This document shows, in pieces, positions 25,909 through 33,667 of a DNA stretch of 41,541 nucleotides. The DNA is from an uncultured Bacteroidales bacterium (GTDB taxonomy: Bacteria > Bacteroidota > Bacteroidia > Bacteroidales > Muribaculaceae). Each line of letters begins with the position of its first letter. Within the stretch, counting starts at the first letter, position 1. The DNA lies in NCBI GenBank assembly GCA_900539915.1, contig UQDU01000021.1:1-41541 (forward strand), given 5' to 3'. A model generated the notes under the pieces. The model was given only the letters and a program-made list of their open reading frames with translations, had not been told where the DNA came from and ran no database searches. A program made the position numbers and the translations under genes.

Positions 25909-26553
25909 CTATAGGTATGGGTTGCCGATTGTTTCGGCGGCGATGGTGGTGGGGCGTCCATGGCCGGGATATACCACCGTCTGTCCGGGGAGTGAGAGCA
26001 ACTGGTCAGTGACGGCATTGATTAGCTGGAGATGGTTGCCGCCGGGGAGGTCGGTGCGTCCGATGCTACGCTCAAAGAGGGAGTCGCCGCTGAAGACCAC
26101 GCCGGCTTCCCTGCAATACAGGGCGATGCCGCCCGGGGAATGTCCCGGCACTTGCAGCACCTCGAATTTCAATTTGCCCACTGTGATTATGTCGCCCTGA
26201 CGCAGGTCTATCTCCACGTCAAGCGGACGGAGAGCATCAGGATTCATGCCGAACATCTGCGCCTGTTCGCGGCGGCGTGCACCGAGCATACTGTCGCTGC
26301 TGTTGGCCTCGGTTTTCAGGCCGTAGGTATCCGCTACGTGGTCGTTGCCCCATGTGTGGTCAAGATGCAGATGCGTGTTGACCATATGGGTAAGCGTAAG
26401 ACCGTTCTCCCGGATGAAATCGTCAAACCGCTGCCTCTCGGCGGCATTGTACATCCCGGGGTCTATCACCATGGCCTCGCGTGTGTCAGTGTCCCACACA
26501 AGGTATGTATTTTCGTCAAACGGATTAAATACCAGAGTCTTTATCTTTAACAT
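25909..26553 (-). CDS. MBL-fold metallo-hydrolase (glyoxalase II-like)
   Basis: Cytoplasmic 214-residue zinc hydrolase of the metallo-beta-lactamase fold. The metal motif THLHLDH is at residues 60-66, with further ligands at His138 (GHSPGG), Asp157 (FSGDSLF) and His198 (YPGHGRPT). Small members of this type hydrolyse thioesters such as S-lactoylglutathione or related compounds; the substrate here is unknown. It follows rsmG with a gap of about 5 bp on the minus strand, so the two are probably cotranscribed. The gene ends next to repeat element A. Confidence 0.88.
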   Translation of the reverse strand: MLKIKTLVFNPFDENTYLVWDTDTREAMVIDPGMYNAAERQRFDDFIRENGLTLTHMVNTHLHLDHTWGNDHVADTYGLKTEANSSDSMLGARRREQAQMFGMNPDALRPLDVEIDLRQGDIITVGKLKFEVLQVPGHSPGGIALYCREAGVVFSGDSLFERSIGRTDLPGGNHLQLINAVTDQLLSLPGQTVVYPGHGRPTTIAAETIGNPYL

Positions 26554-26558
26554 GGGTA

Positions 26559-27188
26559 TCAGAGTTTACAATATACTATCTTTTTGGTCTTGAAAAAATC
26601 CTCAGTGAAATAATCGGTCACAGGCACCTCGACTATAGGGAGGCGCATGCCACCCATCTCTGTCTCCATTTCGCCCCCCTTGAGACATATCAGTCCGTTG
26701 GGCATCGGGTTGATGTGTCGTGTGGCCATGTTGCGGCGCGACAGTCTGGCCAGTTCGTCAAGGCGCATGACGGCGCGTGACACCACGAAGTCCACCTTCT
26801 CGTGATATTCGCCGGAATCACCGTGTTGCAGGGTGACATTTGTCAGCCCGATACGGTCGGCGATGTCCGAAGCAACACGTATTTTCTTGCCGATTCGGTC
26901 TATCAGATGGAGACGTGCCTGCGGCCACATTATAGCAAGCGGTATGCCCGGGAAACCGCCGCCAGTGCCGAGGTCGAGAATCCGTGTACCCTCGGCCGGC
27001 GTCAGGAACCTCGCGATGGCGAGCGAGTGCAGCACATGACGCTCATAGAGATTGTCAATGTCGCGGCGCGACACCACATTGACCTTGGCGTTCCACTCAG
27101 CATAAAGCTCTCCGAGCGCAGCTATCATCTCGCGCTGCCCCTCACTCATCTCCGGGAAATATTTATATACGATTTCAGGACTATCCAT
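26559..27188 (-). CDS. rsmG: 16S rRNA (guanine(527)-N7)-methyltransferase RsmG
   Basis: SAM-dependent methyltransferase that modifies G527 of 16S rRNA; loss often gives low-level streptomycin resistance. The 209-residue protein has the family start (YFPEMSEGQREMIAALGELYAEWNAKVNVVSRRD), the SAM motif ILDLGTGGGFPGIPLAI at residues 70-86, and the segment VDFVVSRAVMRLDELA near 131-146. Length is normal. It is the first gene of a two-gene minus-strand unit with the MBL hydrolase. A -7 promoter element lies just upstream. Confidence 0.95.
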   Translation of the reverse strand: MDSPEIVYKYFPEMSEGQREMIAALGELYAEWNAKVNVVSRRDIDNLYERHVLHSLAIARFLTPAEGTRILDLGTGGGFPGIPLAIMWPQARLHLIDRIGKKIRVASDIADRIGLTNVTLQHGDSGEYHEKVDFVVSRAVMRLDELARLSRRNMATRHINPMPNGLICLKGGEMETEMGGMRLPIVEVPVTDYFTEDFFKTKKIVYCKL

Positions 27189-27216
27189 ATCAATATATAT
27201 GTATTGTTATAAATTA

Positions 27217-27224
27217 CAAAGTTA
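27217..27224 (-). promoter_or_regulatory. -7 promoter element for rsmG
   Basis: On the minus strand this reads TAACTTTG, matching TAnnTTTG, about 29 bases before the rsmG ATG. No clear -33 element was found. Confidence 0.4.
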
Positions 27225-27480
27225 ATGATTTGTTCGATGTTGGCGATTTTGCCATTTCATTTTCCTGTCATCCAATTAATTAAAACCGGAGGGAATCTCA
27301 TAAGATATAAGAGAGAATACGGGTCTTTATGTGCTTTTGCCATTAGACTGCTGAATTAATGACAATGATTAGCTATGTGATGAATTGTGACACACTAATT
27401 ATAGGCAAATATACAATTAAAAAATGAATAACATCTTATATGTAATAAATGCTTTATAACTATTGGCTACACCGCCTCGT

Positions 27481-27504
27481 ATTCGCAATTCGCGAATCGC
27501 GAAT
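27481..27504. repeat. 24-bp near-perfect palindrome
   Basis: Outer arms ATTCGC/GCGAAT enclose the perfect 10-bp palindrome ATTCGCGAAT (27488-27497); only one base pair of the whole 24 bp does not match. It lies 33 bp before the -7 element of the cvfB-like gene. It could be an operator or a small repeat of unknown kind. Confidence 0.6.
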
Positions 27505-27537
27505 CTCACCGAAACCGTCAATATCATAATTTTGTTG

Positions 27538-27545
27538 TACTTTTG
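27538..27545 (+). promoter_or_regulatory. -7 promoter element for the cvfB-like gene
   Basis: TACTTTTG matches TAnnTTTG. Transcription would start near 27552, just before the short upstream ORF at 27565. A -33 element at the usual spacing was not found. Confidence 0.45.
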
Positions 27546-27564
27546 TGAAAACTAACTACGGGAT

Positions 27565-27624
27565 ATGAAACCGTTCATGGCCGAGACATATCTCTACAAA
27601 GCAAATATAATATACAGTTTATGA
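27565..27624 (+). CDS. 19-residue upstream ORF overlapping the cvfB-like start
   Basis: ATG at 27565 opens a frame for MKPFMAETYLYKANIIYSL, and its TGA overlaps the downstream ATG as ATGA (27621-27624). It begins about 13 bases after the expected transcription start. The exact overlap suggests a translated leader coupled to the next gene, but without homologues it could be chance. Confidence 0.35.
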   Translation: MKPFMAETYLYKANIIYSL

Positions 27625-28460
27625 TAAAGATAGGTGATTACAACACGCTGGCGGTGAAGAAGCTGGTGGATTTCGGTGCGTATCTTGACGGCGGCGAGGC
27701 CGGGGAGATACTTCTGCCGGCACGATATATTGAGACTCCGCTGCAGCCTGGCGACGAGTTGGAGGTGTTTATCTACACCGACAGCGAGGACAGGCTGATA
27801 GCCACCACGGAGCATCCGTTTGCCCGGGTGGGCGAGTTTGCCTATCTTCAGGTCGTGGCCGTCAACCGCATCGGGGCTTTCCTTGACTGGGGTCTGCCCA
27901 AGAATCTGCTTGTGCCATTCAGAGAGCAGAAGCTGACCATGCGCGAGGGATGCCAGTATCTTGTGTATGTGTATCTCGACGATGCTTCAAAGCGCGTGGC
28001 CGCATCGGCCAAAATCGAGAAATTCCTCGGCAATGTCATCCCGGAGTATGTCAAGGGGGCTGAGGTGGAAGCTCTGGTCATAGCCCACGAAGATCCGGGC
28101 TACCGTGTGATTGTGGACAATCTGCACCGTGGCATCATCTATGACAATGAAATCTACGCGCCCCTGGAAATCGGGTCCACGATACATGCCCGCGTCAAGA
28201 GGGTGCGCCATGACGGCAAGATTGACCTTACGCTCAATGAAAAAGTCGGCGAGCGCATATGTCCTGTAAGCGACCGCATACTTGAGCTGATACATGACTC
28301 CGCTGACCATGTGCTCGTGCTCCACGACCATTCGTCGCCCGAGGAAATAAAGGCACGGCTGCACTGCAGCAAAAAGGATTTCAAACGCGCTGTCGGCCAG
28401 CTATACAAAGCCCACAAGATACTGATTCTGCCCGATGACGGCGGCCTGACGCTACCCTGA
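27621..28460 (+). CDS. CvfB-like S1-domain RNA-binding protein
   Basis: A 279-residue cytoplasmic protein of the CvfB/YitL family. It is built from S1-like RNA-binding folds followed by a winged-helix end. The start (KIGDYNTLAVKKLVDFGAYLDGGEAGEILLPARYI) is the first S1-like unit. FAYLQVVAVNRIGAFLDWGLPKNLLVPFREQ (about residues 74-104) is the second, and a third lies at about 130-215. The last 60 residues (SSPEEIKARLHCSKKDFKRAVGQLYKAHKI) form the winged-helix part. CvfB affects virulence gene expression in Staphylococcus; in Bacteroidota the role is not established. It stands alone between the two repeat elements. Confidence 0.88.
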   Translation: MIKIGDYNTLAVKKLVDFGAYLDGGEAGEILLPARYIETPLQPGDELEVFIYTDSEDRLIATTEHPFARVGEFAYLQVVAVNRIGAFLDWGLPKNLLVPFREQKLTMREGCQYLVYVYLDDASKRVAASAKIEKFLGNVIPEYVKGAEVEALVIAHEDPGYRVIVDNLHRGIIYDNEIYAPLEIGSTIHARVKRVRHDGKIDLTLNEKVGERICPVSDRILELIHDSADHVLVLHDHSSPEEIKARLHCSKKDFKRAVGQLYKAHKILILPDDGGLTLP

Positions 28461-28475
28461 TGCCCGGCGTGGCAC

Positions 28476-28750
28476 AATGTCACTAACTTAAGGAATGCAC
28501 TCATCGCAGTAAGTCATGCCATGTCATGTCTGCTAACGCAACACCCCTCATTTGTATGGCTTTAGGCAAGGGGGTTGCAAAACTTGTTCAGCCCCTCAAA
28601 CTTGTAGGGATGCACCCTGGTGCATCCGCCAACATGCTGACAATCAGTATGTGTATATCGGCTGCACCAGGGTGCAGCCCTACAATTTGACAGTTTTGCA
28701 ACACCTCCCCTACTACATGGGGACGCCATTCAAGCATTAACGTTACAATG
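28476..28750 (-). mobile_element. Repeat element B: relative of element A with a nested insert
   Basis: Begins with the same end as element A (AATGTCACTAACTTAAG, 28476-28492). It follows the reverse complement of A through GCATGACAT-type palindromes and the shared CATGTCTGCTAACGCA, then resumes after an insert with CCCTACTACAT and CATTCAAGCATTAA. The right end has decayed: the terminal repeat is no longer recognisable after 28740. It is therefore an older or rearranged copy in the opposite orientation. Boundaries on the right are approximate. Confidence 0.68.
28574..28702. repeat. Nested palindromic element inside element B
   Basis: This block is absent from element A. It is bounded by GTTGCAAAACT (28574-28584) and its reverse complement (28692-28702). 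It contains two hairpins in mirrored orientation: GGATGCACC/GGTGCATCC (28608-28627) after TGTAG, and GGCTGCACC/GGTGCAGCC (28660-28679) before CTACA. This is the layout of a REPIN (two inverted REP units with a spacer). Confidence 0.65.
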
Positions 28751-28789
28751 AAAAAGCGTCACGCTCCTATGGGTCAGGGGCGTGACGCT
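28751..28789 (-). terminator. Intrinsic terminator of the 1214-residue protein gene
   Basis: On the minus strand the transcript forms a stem of about 14 bp with the perfect core AGCGTCACGC/GCGTGACGCT (28755-28764 with 28780-28789), followed by five T residues. It starts 24 bp after the stop codon of the gene ending at 28813. Confidence 0.85.
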
Positions 28790-28812
28790 CTGCTTATATC
28801 TGTCAGACGATA

Positions 28813-31800
28813 TTATCTTACGAAAATCTTCTGGCCGGCTACTATGTAGAAGCCCGGAGCGAGGTCAATCGTAGTCGTACCGGCTGTAACGGAGGCCTGT
28901 CGTGCCACAGCGCCGGTAGCGTTTACAAAGTCAAGGTCAAGATTGCCGTCAGTGGTCACTGTCACGCAACCGTCGCCAACTGTCAGGCGGAAGGCGGTAC
29001 CGTTGTCAGCCCTCATGTCGTCAATACCGAGACCGACATCCGACTTGACCGTCAGCTTGTTAGCCTTCTCGTCATAGGTCACCAGCGCCTTACCTGCAGG
29101 TGCGTTGACAATCCAGTCACAAGCCATTCCATCGTTCCATGCCGGCTGTGTCATCTCATCGCCATCGGCATCGAGCGTAAATGTCTGGTAGCCGTCAAAC
29201 GCCATCAGCCCCAGATAACCTCCGGTGTATTTGGCTGCGAGGGATTTGACTATCATCATTCTGATACCTGCTTCAGGCACATTTATTTCGCCCTTGTACA
29301 TCCCGTCGGCCGATTTGGCAAGAGACGGGAGGTTATCGATAGCTTCGATGGTGGGCCATATGAAATCACTGTAGTCATTGTAGGTCAACAGGAAGAAGCC
29401 GTCAGTTTTATGAGCCGATGAGAACACCTTGATTTTCTTCGTATCTTCATTGATGAGCATGGATATACGAGATGATGTGGCATCTTCAGGCAGAGATATG
29501 CTCCACTTGGCATCATTTGATGCGGCTGCCTTGCGTACTGCGCTGCGGGCACGGACGGGCGTGGTCACCTTGACGAAGTCACCCTCCCATACGCCATCAT
29601 CGCCAAACTTGACTTCTGTAGCATTGCCTGATGCGGGCACGATAATCTCGCCCTCAGGCGAAGTGAAGTTAAATTCCACATTCTCACCCTCCTCAGTCTC
29701 GACAGTGGTATTAAGTGCCACGGCACCGGGTGCATCTTCAGATTCTGAAGCTATGACTTCATCAAAGCTGCCGTTGTCTGACACGCTCTCATATACCGAG
29801 GCCTTGTTGTCGGGAGCGACTTCGGCCGTCATCGCCATGCGGTTCAAATCAACTTTCACTTTAAGCGCTCCGTTTCCTTTGACCGAACACATCACAAATG
29901 ACGATCCTTCGTATCTCAATGCGCCTGTAGCGATGCCGTTTTTAGCCACCAGATTGTTTGCGCCTTCATTCATCACATAGCCGGTGCCTCCATAATACAT
30001 CGTAGAAGCCAACGGCATGGTAAGCATCTGGTTCTCCGGCTTGTTAAGCGTGAAATACATATAGGGTACCTGCGCATCGGCAAATGCCACCTCTCCCTCG
30101 TATATCATGCTGCCCGGAGCTGTCTCAGCCAGCACTGACTGCTTGTAATCAGCGGTAGCGGAGCCACTCATATAAGCATATATCTTGTCCAGATTACGGG
30201 CATCCATAATCTTGTTGCCTGACATGAAGATGCGGCCACCGGCCCATTCGTCAGCTTTGACTCTGAAGATGCCCGTAAGCGCACCGACGCTGGCAACACC
30301 TTCCTCAAATGTCACCTGAATAGGATCCGGCTGACTGCCTTTTGCCAGCGACATGGCATCTAAGATAGATGGTGCTACGCAGAAGTCCAGCTTGTTCGCG
30401 GGGATATCAACAAATCCGGCACAATCCTTGACGGCGTACTTGCGGAAATCGGCACGGTCAGCATATGAAGGCACCTTGCCGTCAGTCAGCTCTCCGAACA
30501 GATGATACACCGACCCTACACGCTCGAGATAAACCTTACCTGCATTAGTGTCGACAATCAGGTTATATGTCTGGAGCGTGGTGCCCTCGGGATTCTGCAC
30601 GGTGATATGATTAGGTTTGGCGGAAGTAATGCTTTCCTGCACGGTAAATGCTGCCTCTGCAACTCCGAGGTCATCAAACTCCCACTGGAATCCTTCAGGC
30701 AGAGTAAGAGCATAAGAGCCATCTGCCTCCGCCTCCTCACGCGATATGGGGAGATTGTAGGTGTAGAGCTTTATTACCTGGGGCTCATTCTCGTAGACAC
30801 TGAACGTCATCTTGTACACACCGTCTGTGCCTCCTACCTCGGTGCCGTCATCAGTATAAAGACTCTTGACACCCTTCGGGTCCACATCATCCTCACTGGC
30901 GTACTCGCCGGCAGCTGCGATAGGTGCTGTAGAGAAAGTCACGCGCTCTGCCAATGGTTCCACATACATGTACATTACGCCACCGGGCCAGGTGGAGAAC
31001 TCGAACGCGCCCTTGCCTCCAACAATAAGGTCCTGAGTCTGCTCACCCTCTACAGTGCCATAATCAATAGCTTCGTCATAATACTGGCTACCGAGCGAAT
31101 TGCTTTCCCAGTCGCCAAGAGCCGAATAGAAACGGAATATGGCATCACCGGCCGCAATCTCATAATTGGCATAATAGCCGCCGTTGACAGTCCTTTTCAG
31201 AGGCTTGGAGCCATCTGATATAGTCCATCCCTGAGGAGCGCCAATCAGATATATTTCATTGGCAGCCTTCTCGCCCTCAAATTTCACCACCGGTTTAGCT
31301 CCGGGAGTGACGGAAACCTTATAGACGCTGCTTCTGCTCATATTCGGCGCAATCCAATAAGCACCGTCGGCCTGAGCGGCAACTACGGCAGAGCTATAAT
31401 ACAGACCCACAGCATCATTGCAACACATTTCTCGGTCAGTGGCAGGACATATCACGCTATTGGCAGCCTGAGTGCCAGAAAGAGCCGAGATGAAATTGAT
31501 TTTTTCACCTTTTGATACAGTCACAGAGCCCGTATAGTTGCCATTGCCGTCAGGACGGAGCACGTCAAACTTGTCAACCACCTCCTGTGAAGCTCCCATC
31601 CACGGTGTGAAAGCGTCGGTAGAGCGATGCACATACATGACATCCTCGACAGAAGCTACGCCGCTGTTTTCACTGAGCTGGATGACCGACATATAAGGTA
31701 TTGTTACAACACCGCCCTTCCAATCAGATTTCAGATAACCTTTCTGTTTGTCAGGCTGGATATTGAAGGTGGCCTCATTATAACCGTTTACGAGCTCTCC

Positions 31801-32457
31801 GGCAGAAGCATTGTTCCACCATTCGCCACGGTTGAAGTCATAGTAGTTAAATGACAGTTTGCCGGCCGGGACATATTCTTCATACCCTGTTGCAGAAATA
31901 TAGTCGGCTGCAGTATCCAATGTCGGCTGCGGCTTACCCTCGGGCACCACCACAGCACCGGTGGTAGGCACGAGGAATATTTTGCCTACATTGAGATTGG
32001 CTATAACCTTAAAATACTGTGACGATTCTGCCTCCAGTTTCCATGTCCCGGGCTCCGCATACGGCGAACAGAAATCCGTCACCACGACTGTAGAAGTAGA
32101 GTAAAGGCCGCTTTTGCCCACAGGCTCCATCAACAGTCCGTCGGTAAACGGAGCGATGACAAACTGCTTGTACACAGAATAATCGTATTCATCCTTTGCA
32201 ACCGGCAGGTCTGAGAGAAGACGGAACCATGCAGATGACGAAAACATGAAAGCGCCCTCATAAACGTTGCTGCCAGGAGATGTCTCATAGAGTTTGCGGT
32301 CAGCAAAAAATTCAGCATTTTCAGTGCAAGGTCTTTCCCACTGGTTGTCATGGCCGATGATATAGATGCAGTCGGCTTCGGCCCGCGCCGAGAAGGCGAT
32401 TGATGTCAGCAATGTGACACATGCCGCCCATCGGGGTAATAAATGTCTCATACGCAA
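28813..32457 (-). CDS. Large modular secreted protein with type IX-like C-terminal tail
   Basis: A 1214-residue exported protein with a signal peptide (MRMRHLLPRWAACVTLLTSIAFSARA). The body is made of several repeated beta-rich modules. Each opens with a line such as IYIIGHDNQWERP, MYVHRSTDAFTPWMGAS, IYLIGAPQGWTISDG, VYHLFGELTDGKVP or IYAYMSGSATADYKQ, and then has a N/D-rich turn and a phrase like VYEGAFMF or MIYEGEVAF. These recall SusE/SusF-type carbohydrate-binding modules, which is inference only. The last 70 residues (about 1144-1214), ending DLAPGFYIVAGQKIFVR, look like a type A sorting domain for the type IX system. It is a single gene with its own promoter and terminator. Substrate unknown. 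Confidence 0.72.
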   Translation of the reverse strand: MRMRHLLPRWAACVTLLTSIAFSARAEADCIYIIGHDNQWERPCTENAEFFADRKLYETSPGSNVYEGAFMFSSSAWFRLLSDLPVAKDEYDYSVYKQFVIAPFTDGLLMEPVGKSGLYSTSTVVVTDFCSPYAEPGTWKLEAESSQYFKVIANLNVGKIFLVPTTGAVVVPEGKPQPTLDTAADYISATGYEEYVPAGKLSFNYYDFNRGEWWNNASAGELVNGYNEATFNIQPDKQKGYLKSDWKGGVVTIPYMSVIQLSENSGVASVEDVMYVHRSTDAFTPWMGASQEVVDKFDVLRPDGNGNYTGSVTVSKGEKINFISALSGTQAANSVICPATDREMCCNDAVGLYYSSAVVAAQADGAYWIAPNMSRSSVYKVSVTPGAKPVVKFEGEKAANEIYLIGAPQGWTISDGSKPLKRTVNGGYYANYEIAAGDAIFRFYSALGDWESNSLGSQYYDEAIDYGTVEGEQTQDLIVGGKGAFEFSTWPGGVMYMYVEPLAERVTFSTAPIAAAGEYASEDDVDPKGVKSLYTDDGTEVGGTDGVYKMTFSVYENEPQVIKLYTYNLPISREEAEADGSYALTLPEGFQWEFDDLGVAEAAFTVQESITSAKPNHITVQNPEGTTLQTYNLIVDTNAGKVYLERVGSVYHLFGELTDGKVPSYADRADFRKYAVKDCAGFVDIPANKLDFCVAPSILDAMSLAKGSQPDPIQVTFEEGVASVGALTGIFRVKADEWAGGRIFMSGNKIMDARNLDKIYAYMSGSATADYKQSVLAETAPGSMIYEGEVAFADAQVPYMYFTLNKPENQMLTMPLASTMYYGGTGYVMNEGANNLVAKNGIATGALRYEGSSFVMCSVKGNGALKVKVDLNRMAMTAEVAPDNKASVYESVSDNGSFDEVIASESEDAPGAVALNTTVETEEGENVEFNFTSPEGEIIVPASGNATEVKFGDDGVWEGDFVKVTTPVRARSAVRKAAASNDAKWSISLPEDATSSRISMLINEDTKKIKVFSSAHKTDGFFLLTYNDYSDFIWPTIEAIDNLPSLAKSADGMYKGEINVPEAGIRMMIVKSLAAKYTGGYLGLMAFDGYQTFTLDADGDEMTQPAWNDGMACDWIVNAPAGKALVTYDEKANKLTVKSDVGLGIDDMRADNGTAFRLTVGDGCVTVTTDGNLDLDFVNATGAVARQASVTAGTTTIDLAPGFYIVAGQKIFVR

Positions 32458-32523
32458 GAATTAATAAAATTGGTTAGATGTGTGGAAAAAGAAATTAATT
32501 TTATAGTCATTAAACCTATTTCA

Positions 32524-32553
32524 CAAAAATAAGCATTTTAGCTCTCCTAACAA
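32524..32553 (-). promoter_or_regulatory. Promoter of the 1214-residue protein gene
   Basis: On the minus strand TTG (32553-32551) is followed after 19 bases by TATTTTTG (32531-32524), a match to the Bacteroidota promoter pattern. It lies about 67 bases before the ATG, in a 149-bp AT-rich gap. Confidence 0.6.
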
Positions 32554-32606
32554 GTTAATTAAAATTAAAAAAGCCGCTATCTCTGCAACTTCATCCTCAC
32601 CCATCA

Positions 32607-33653
32607 TCAGTCAGTGCGCAGCGACGACAGAGGCACTCGCGAGAACCGGAATGTAGTCTCATAGAGAGGGAACGCGATCTCAAGCAACGCACCGTCTTGC
32701 TGTAAGGTAGCGTTAGCCTCGTCACTGACAGGCTGCATCCAAGCATCATACCACATCAGGTCAAAGTGACCACGGAAGATAGTCGGTGACAACCGTCCTT
32801 TCAGCATCCCTTCGCTCCAGCGGTTTCGGGCTGTCTTTGCTCCTCCGAGGTATATAATATCGTAACCGCCGGCATCATTTCTTACGGTGGCCAGCATGTA
32901 GCGTCCGCCCACCATGCCTTTGGCCGGATTATTGCTGCGGTCAAAATACGTCCATATCCCCTCCCCTGCATCAGCTCCACGGCGGTCAATAAGATAACGC
33001 GCTATCGAATCCCTGGTCCAGGCGGTAACCAATGCCGACGACGGATCTGCCGCCGCTTCATCCATCACCATCACAGGTTGCCAGCAGCCGCGGCTCACCA
33101 CATACCAGCCAGCACCATCTCCGCTACAGCCCACGGCATCAAAGCTCAACACATTCGAAAGGGAATTCTTACCGACATACACATGCGCCACACTGTCGGC
33201 CTTCAATTCCACCGACAGCGTGTTGGCGCCTCCGGCCATAGCCATCCCTGCCGAGACCGACGATGAGCATATCATCTCCCGGCTGCCATCCGCAGCTATC
33301 CGCGAGGCAGTTACATCCACGAGATACTCATCGCTGACATTACCGAAATCGGTGTTGCGTCCCCTCATAGATACCTCATAACGGCTGCTGTCGCCACCCC
33401 ACGAGATACCCCACCAGCATGCCGACGCACCACGGCGTTCGCGGTCAGCCGCCAACGAGCCCCTCGCCTCCATGACCACATAACGCGAGCCAACAGGCAG
33501 GGAGGCCACTCTGACCATGCTGTCACACAGTTCGCCAAGCCGGTAATAATGCCGCGAGGGCAATGTGGCAGATGCTCCACCGACCGAAAGCAGCAGACAC
33601 AGACCGGCCAAGGCAAATCTGCTGCATGGAGATATGCTATGACACCGTCCCAT
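32607..33653 (-). CDS. Uncharacterised secreted protein
   Basis: A 348-residue protein with a signal peptide (about residues 1-29, ending GGASA). I do not recognise the family. The mature part is rich in Ser, Gly and Ala, with many predicted strands. It has several Trp pairs, such as CWWGISWGGDSSRYEVSMRGRNTDFG near residues 78-103, and the segment WTYFDRSNNPAKGMVGGRYMLATVRN near 230-255. The composition and the repeated aromatic motifs suggest a sugar-binding or surface-associated beta-fold. It starts 14 bp after the metallophosphoesterase and is probably in the same operon. No catalytic motif was seen. Confidence 0.7.
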   Translation of the reverse strand: MGRCHSISPCSRFALAGLCLLLSVGGASATLPSRHYYRLGELCDSMVRVASLPVGSRYVVMEARGSLAADRERRGASACWWGISWGGDSSRYEVSMRGRNTDFGNVSDEYLVDVTASRIAADGSREMICSSSVSAGMAMAGGANTLSVELKADSVAHVYVGKNSLSNVLSFDAVGCSGDGAGWYVVSRGCWQPVMVMDEAAADPSSALVTAWTRDSIARYLIDRRGADAGEGIWTYFDRSNNPAKGMVGGRYMLATVRNDAGGYDIIYLGGAKTARNRWSEGMLKGRLSPTIFRGHFDLMWYDAWMQPVSDEANATLQQDGALLEIAFPLYETTFRFSRVPLSSLRTD

Positions 33654-33667
33654 GGCAGTAAGCGGAC

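Larger units (their letters stand above)
27189..27564. other. AT-rich divergent intergenic region with a near-palindrome
   Basis: No gene is supported here. The region separates the divergent rsmG and cvfB-like genes. It holds the two promoter elements listed separately and a 24-bp near-perfect palindrome at 27481-27504 (ATTCGC arms around an ATTCGCGAAT core). The rest is AT-rich. A 22-codon ORF near 27359 has no supporting features. Confidence 0.6.
28461..28812. other. Gene-free stretch holding repeat element B and a terminator
   Basis: Between the cvfB-like stop codon and the minus-strand gene end at 28813 there is no supported gene. It is filled by repeat element B (28476 to about 28750) and a strong minus-strand terminator (28751-28789). 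A 62-codon plus-strand ORF at 28552 falls inside the repeat and is rejected. Confidence 0.8.

Noticed and set aside
27359..27427. Possible 22-codon ORF in the rsmG-cvfB gap
   Set aside because: No promoter, overlap or coding character supports it; such frames are expected by chance in AT-rich DNA.
28552..28740. 62-residue plus-strand frame
   Set aside because: It lies entirely within the palindromic repeat element B, and its sequence is explained by the hairpins.
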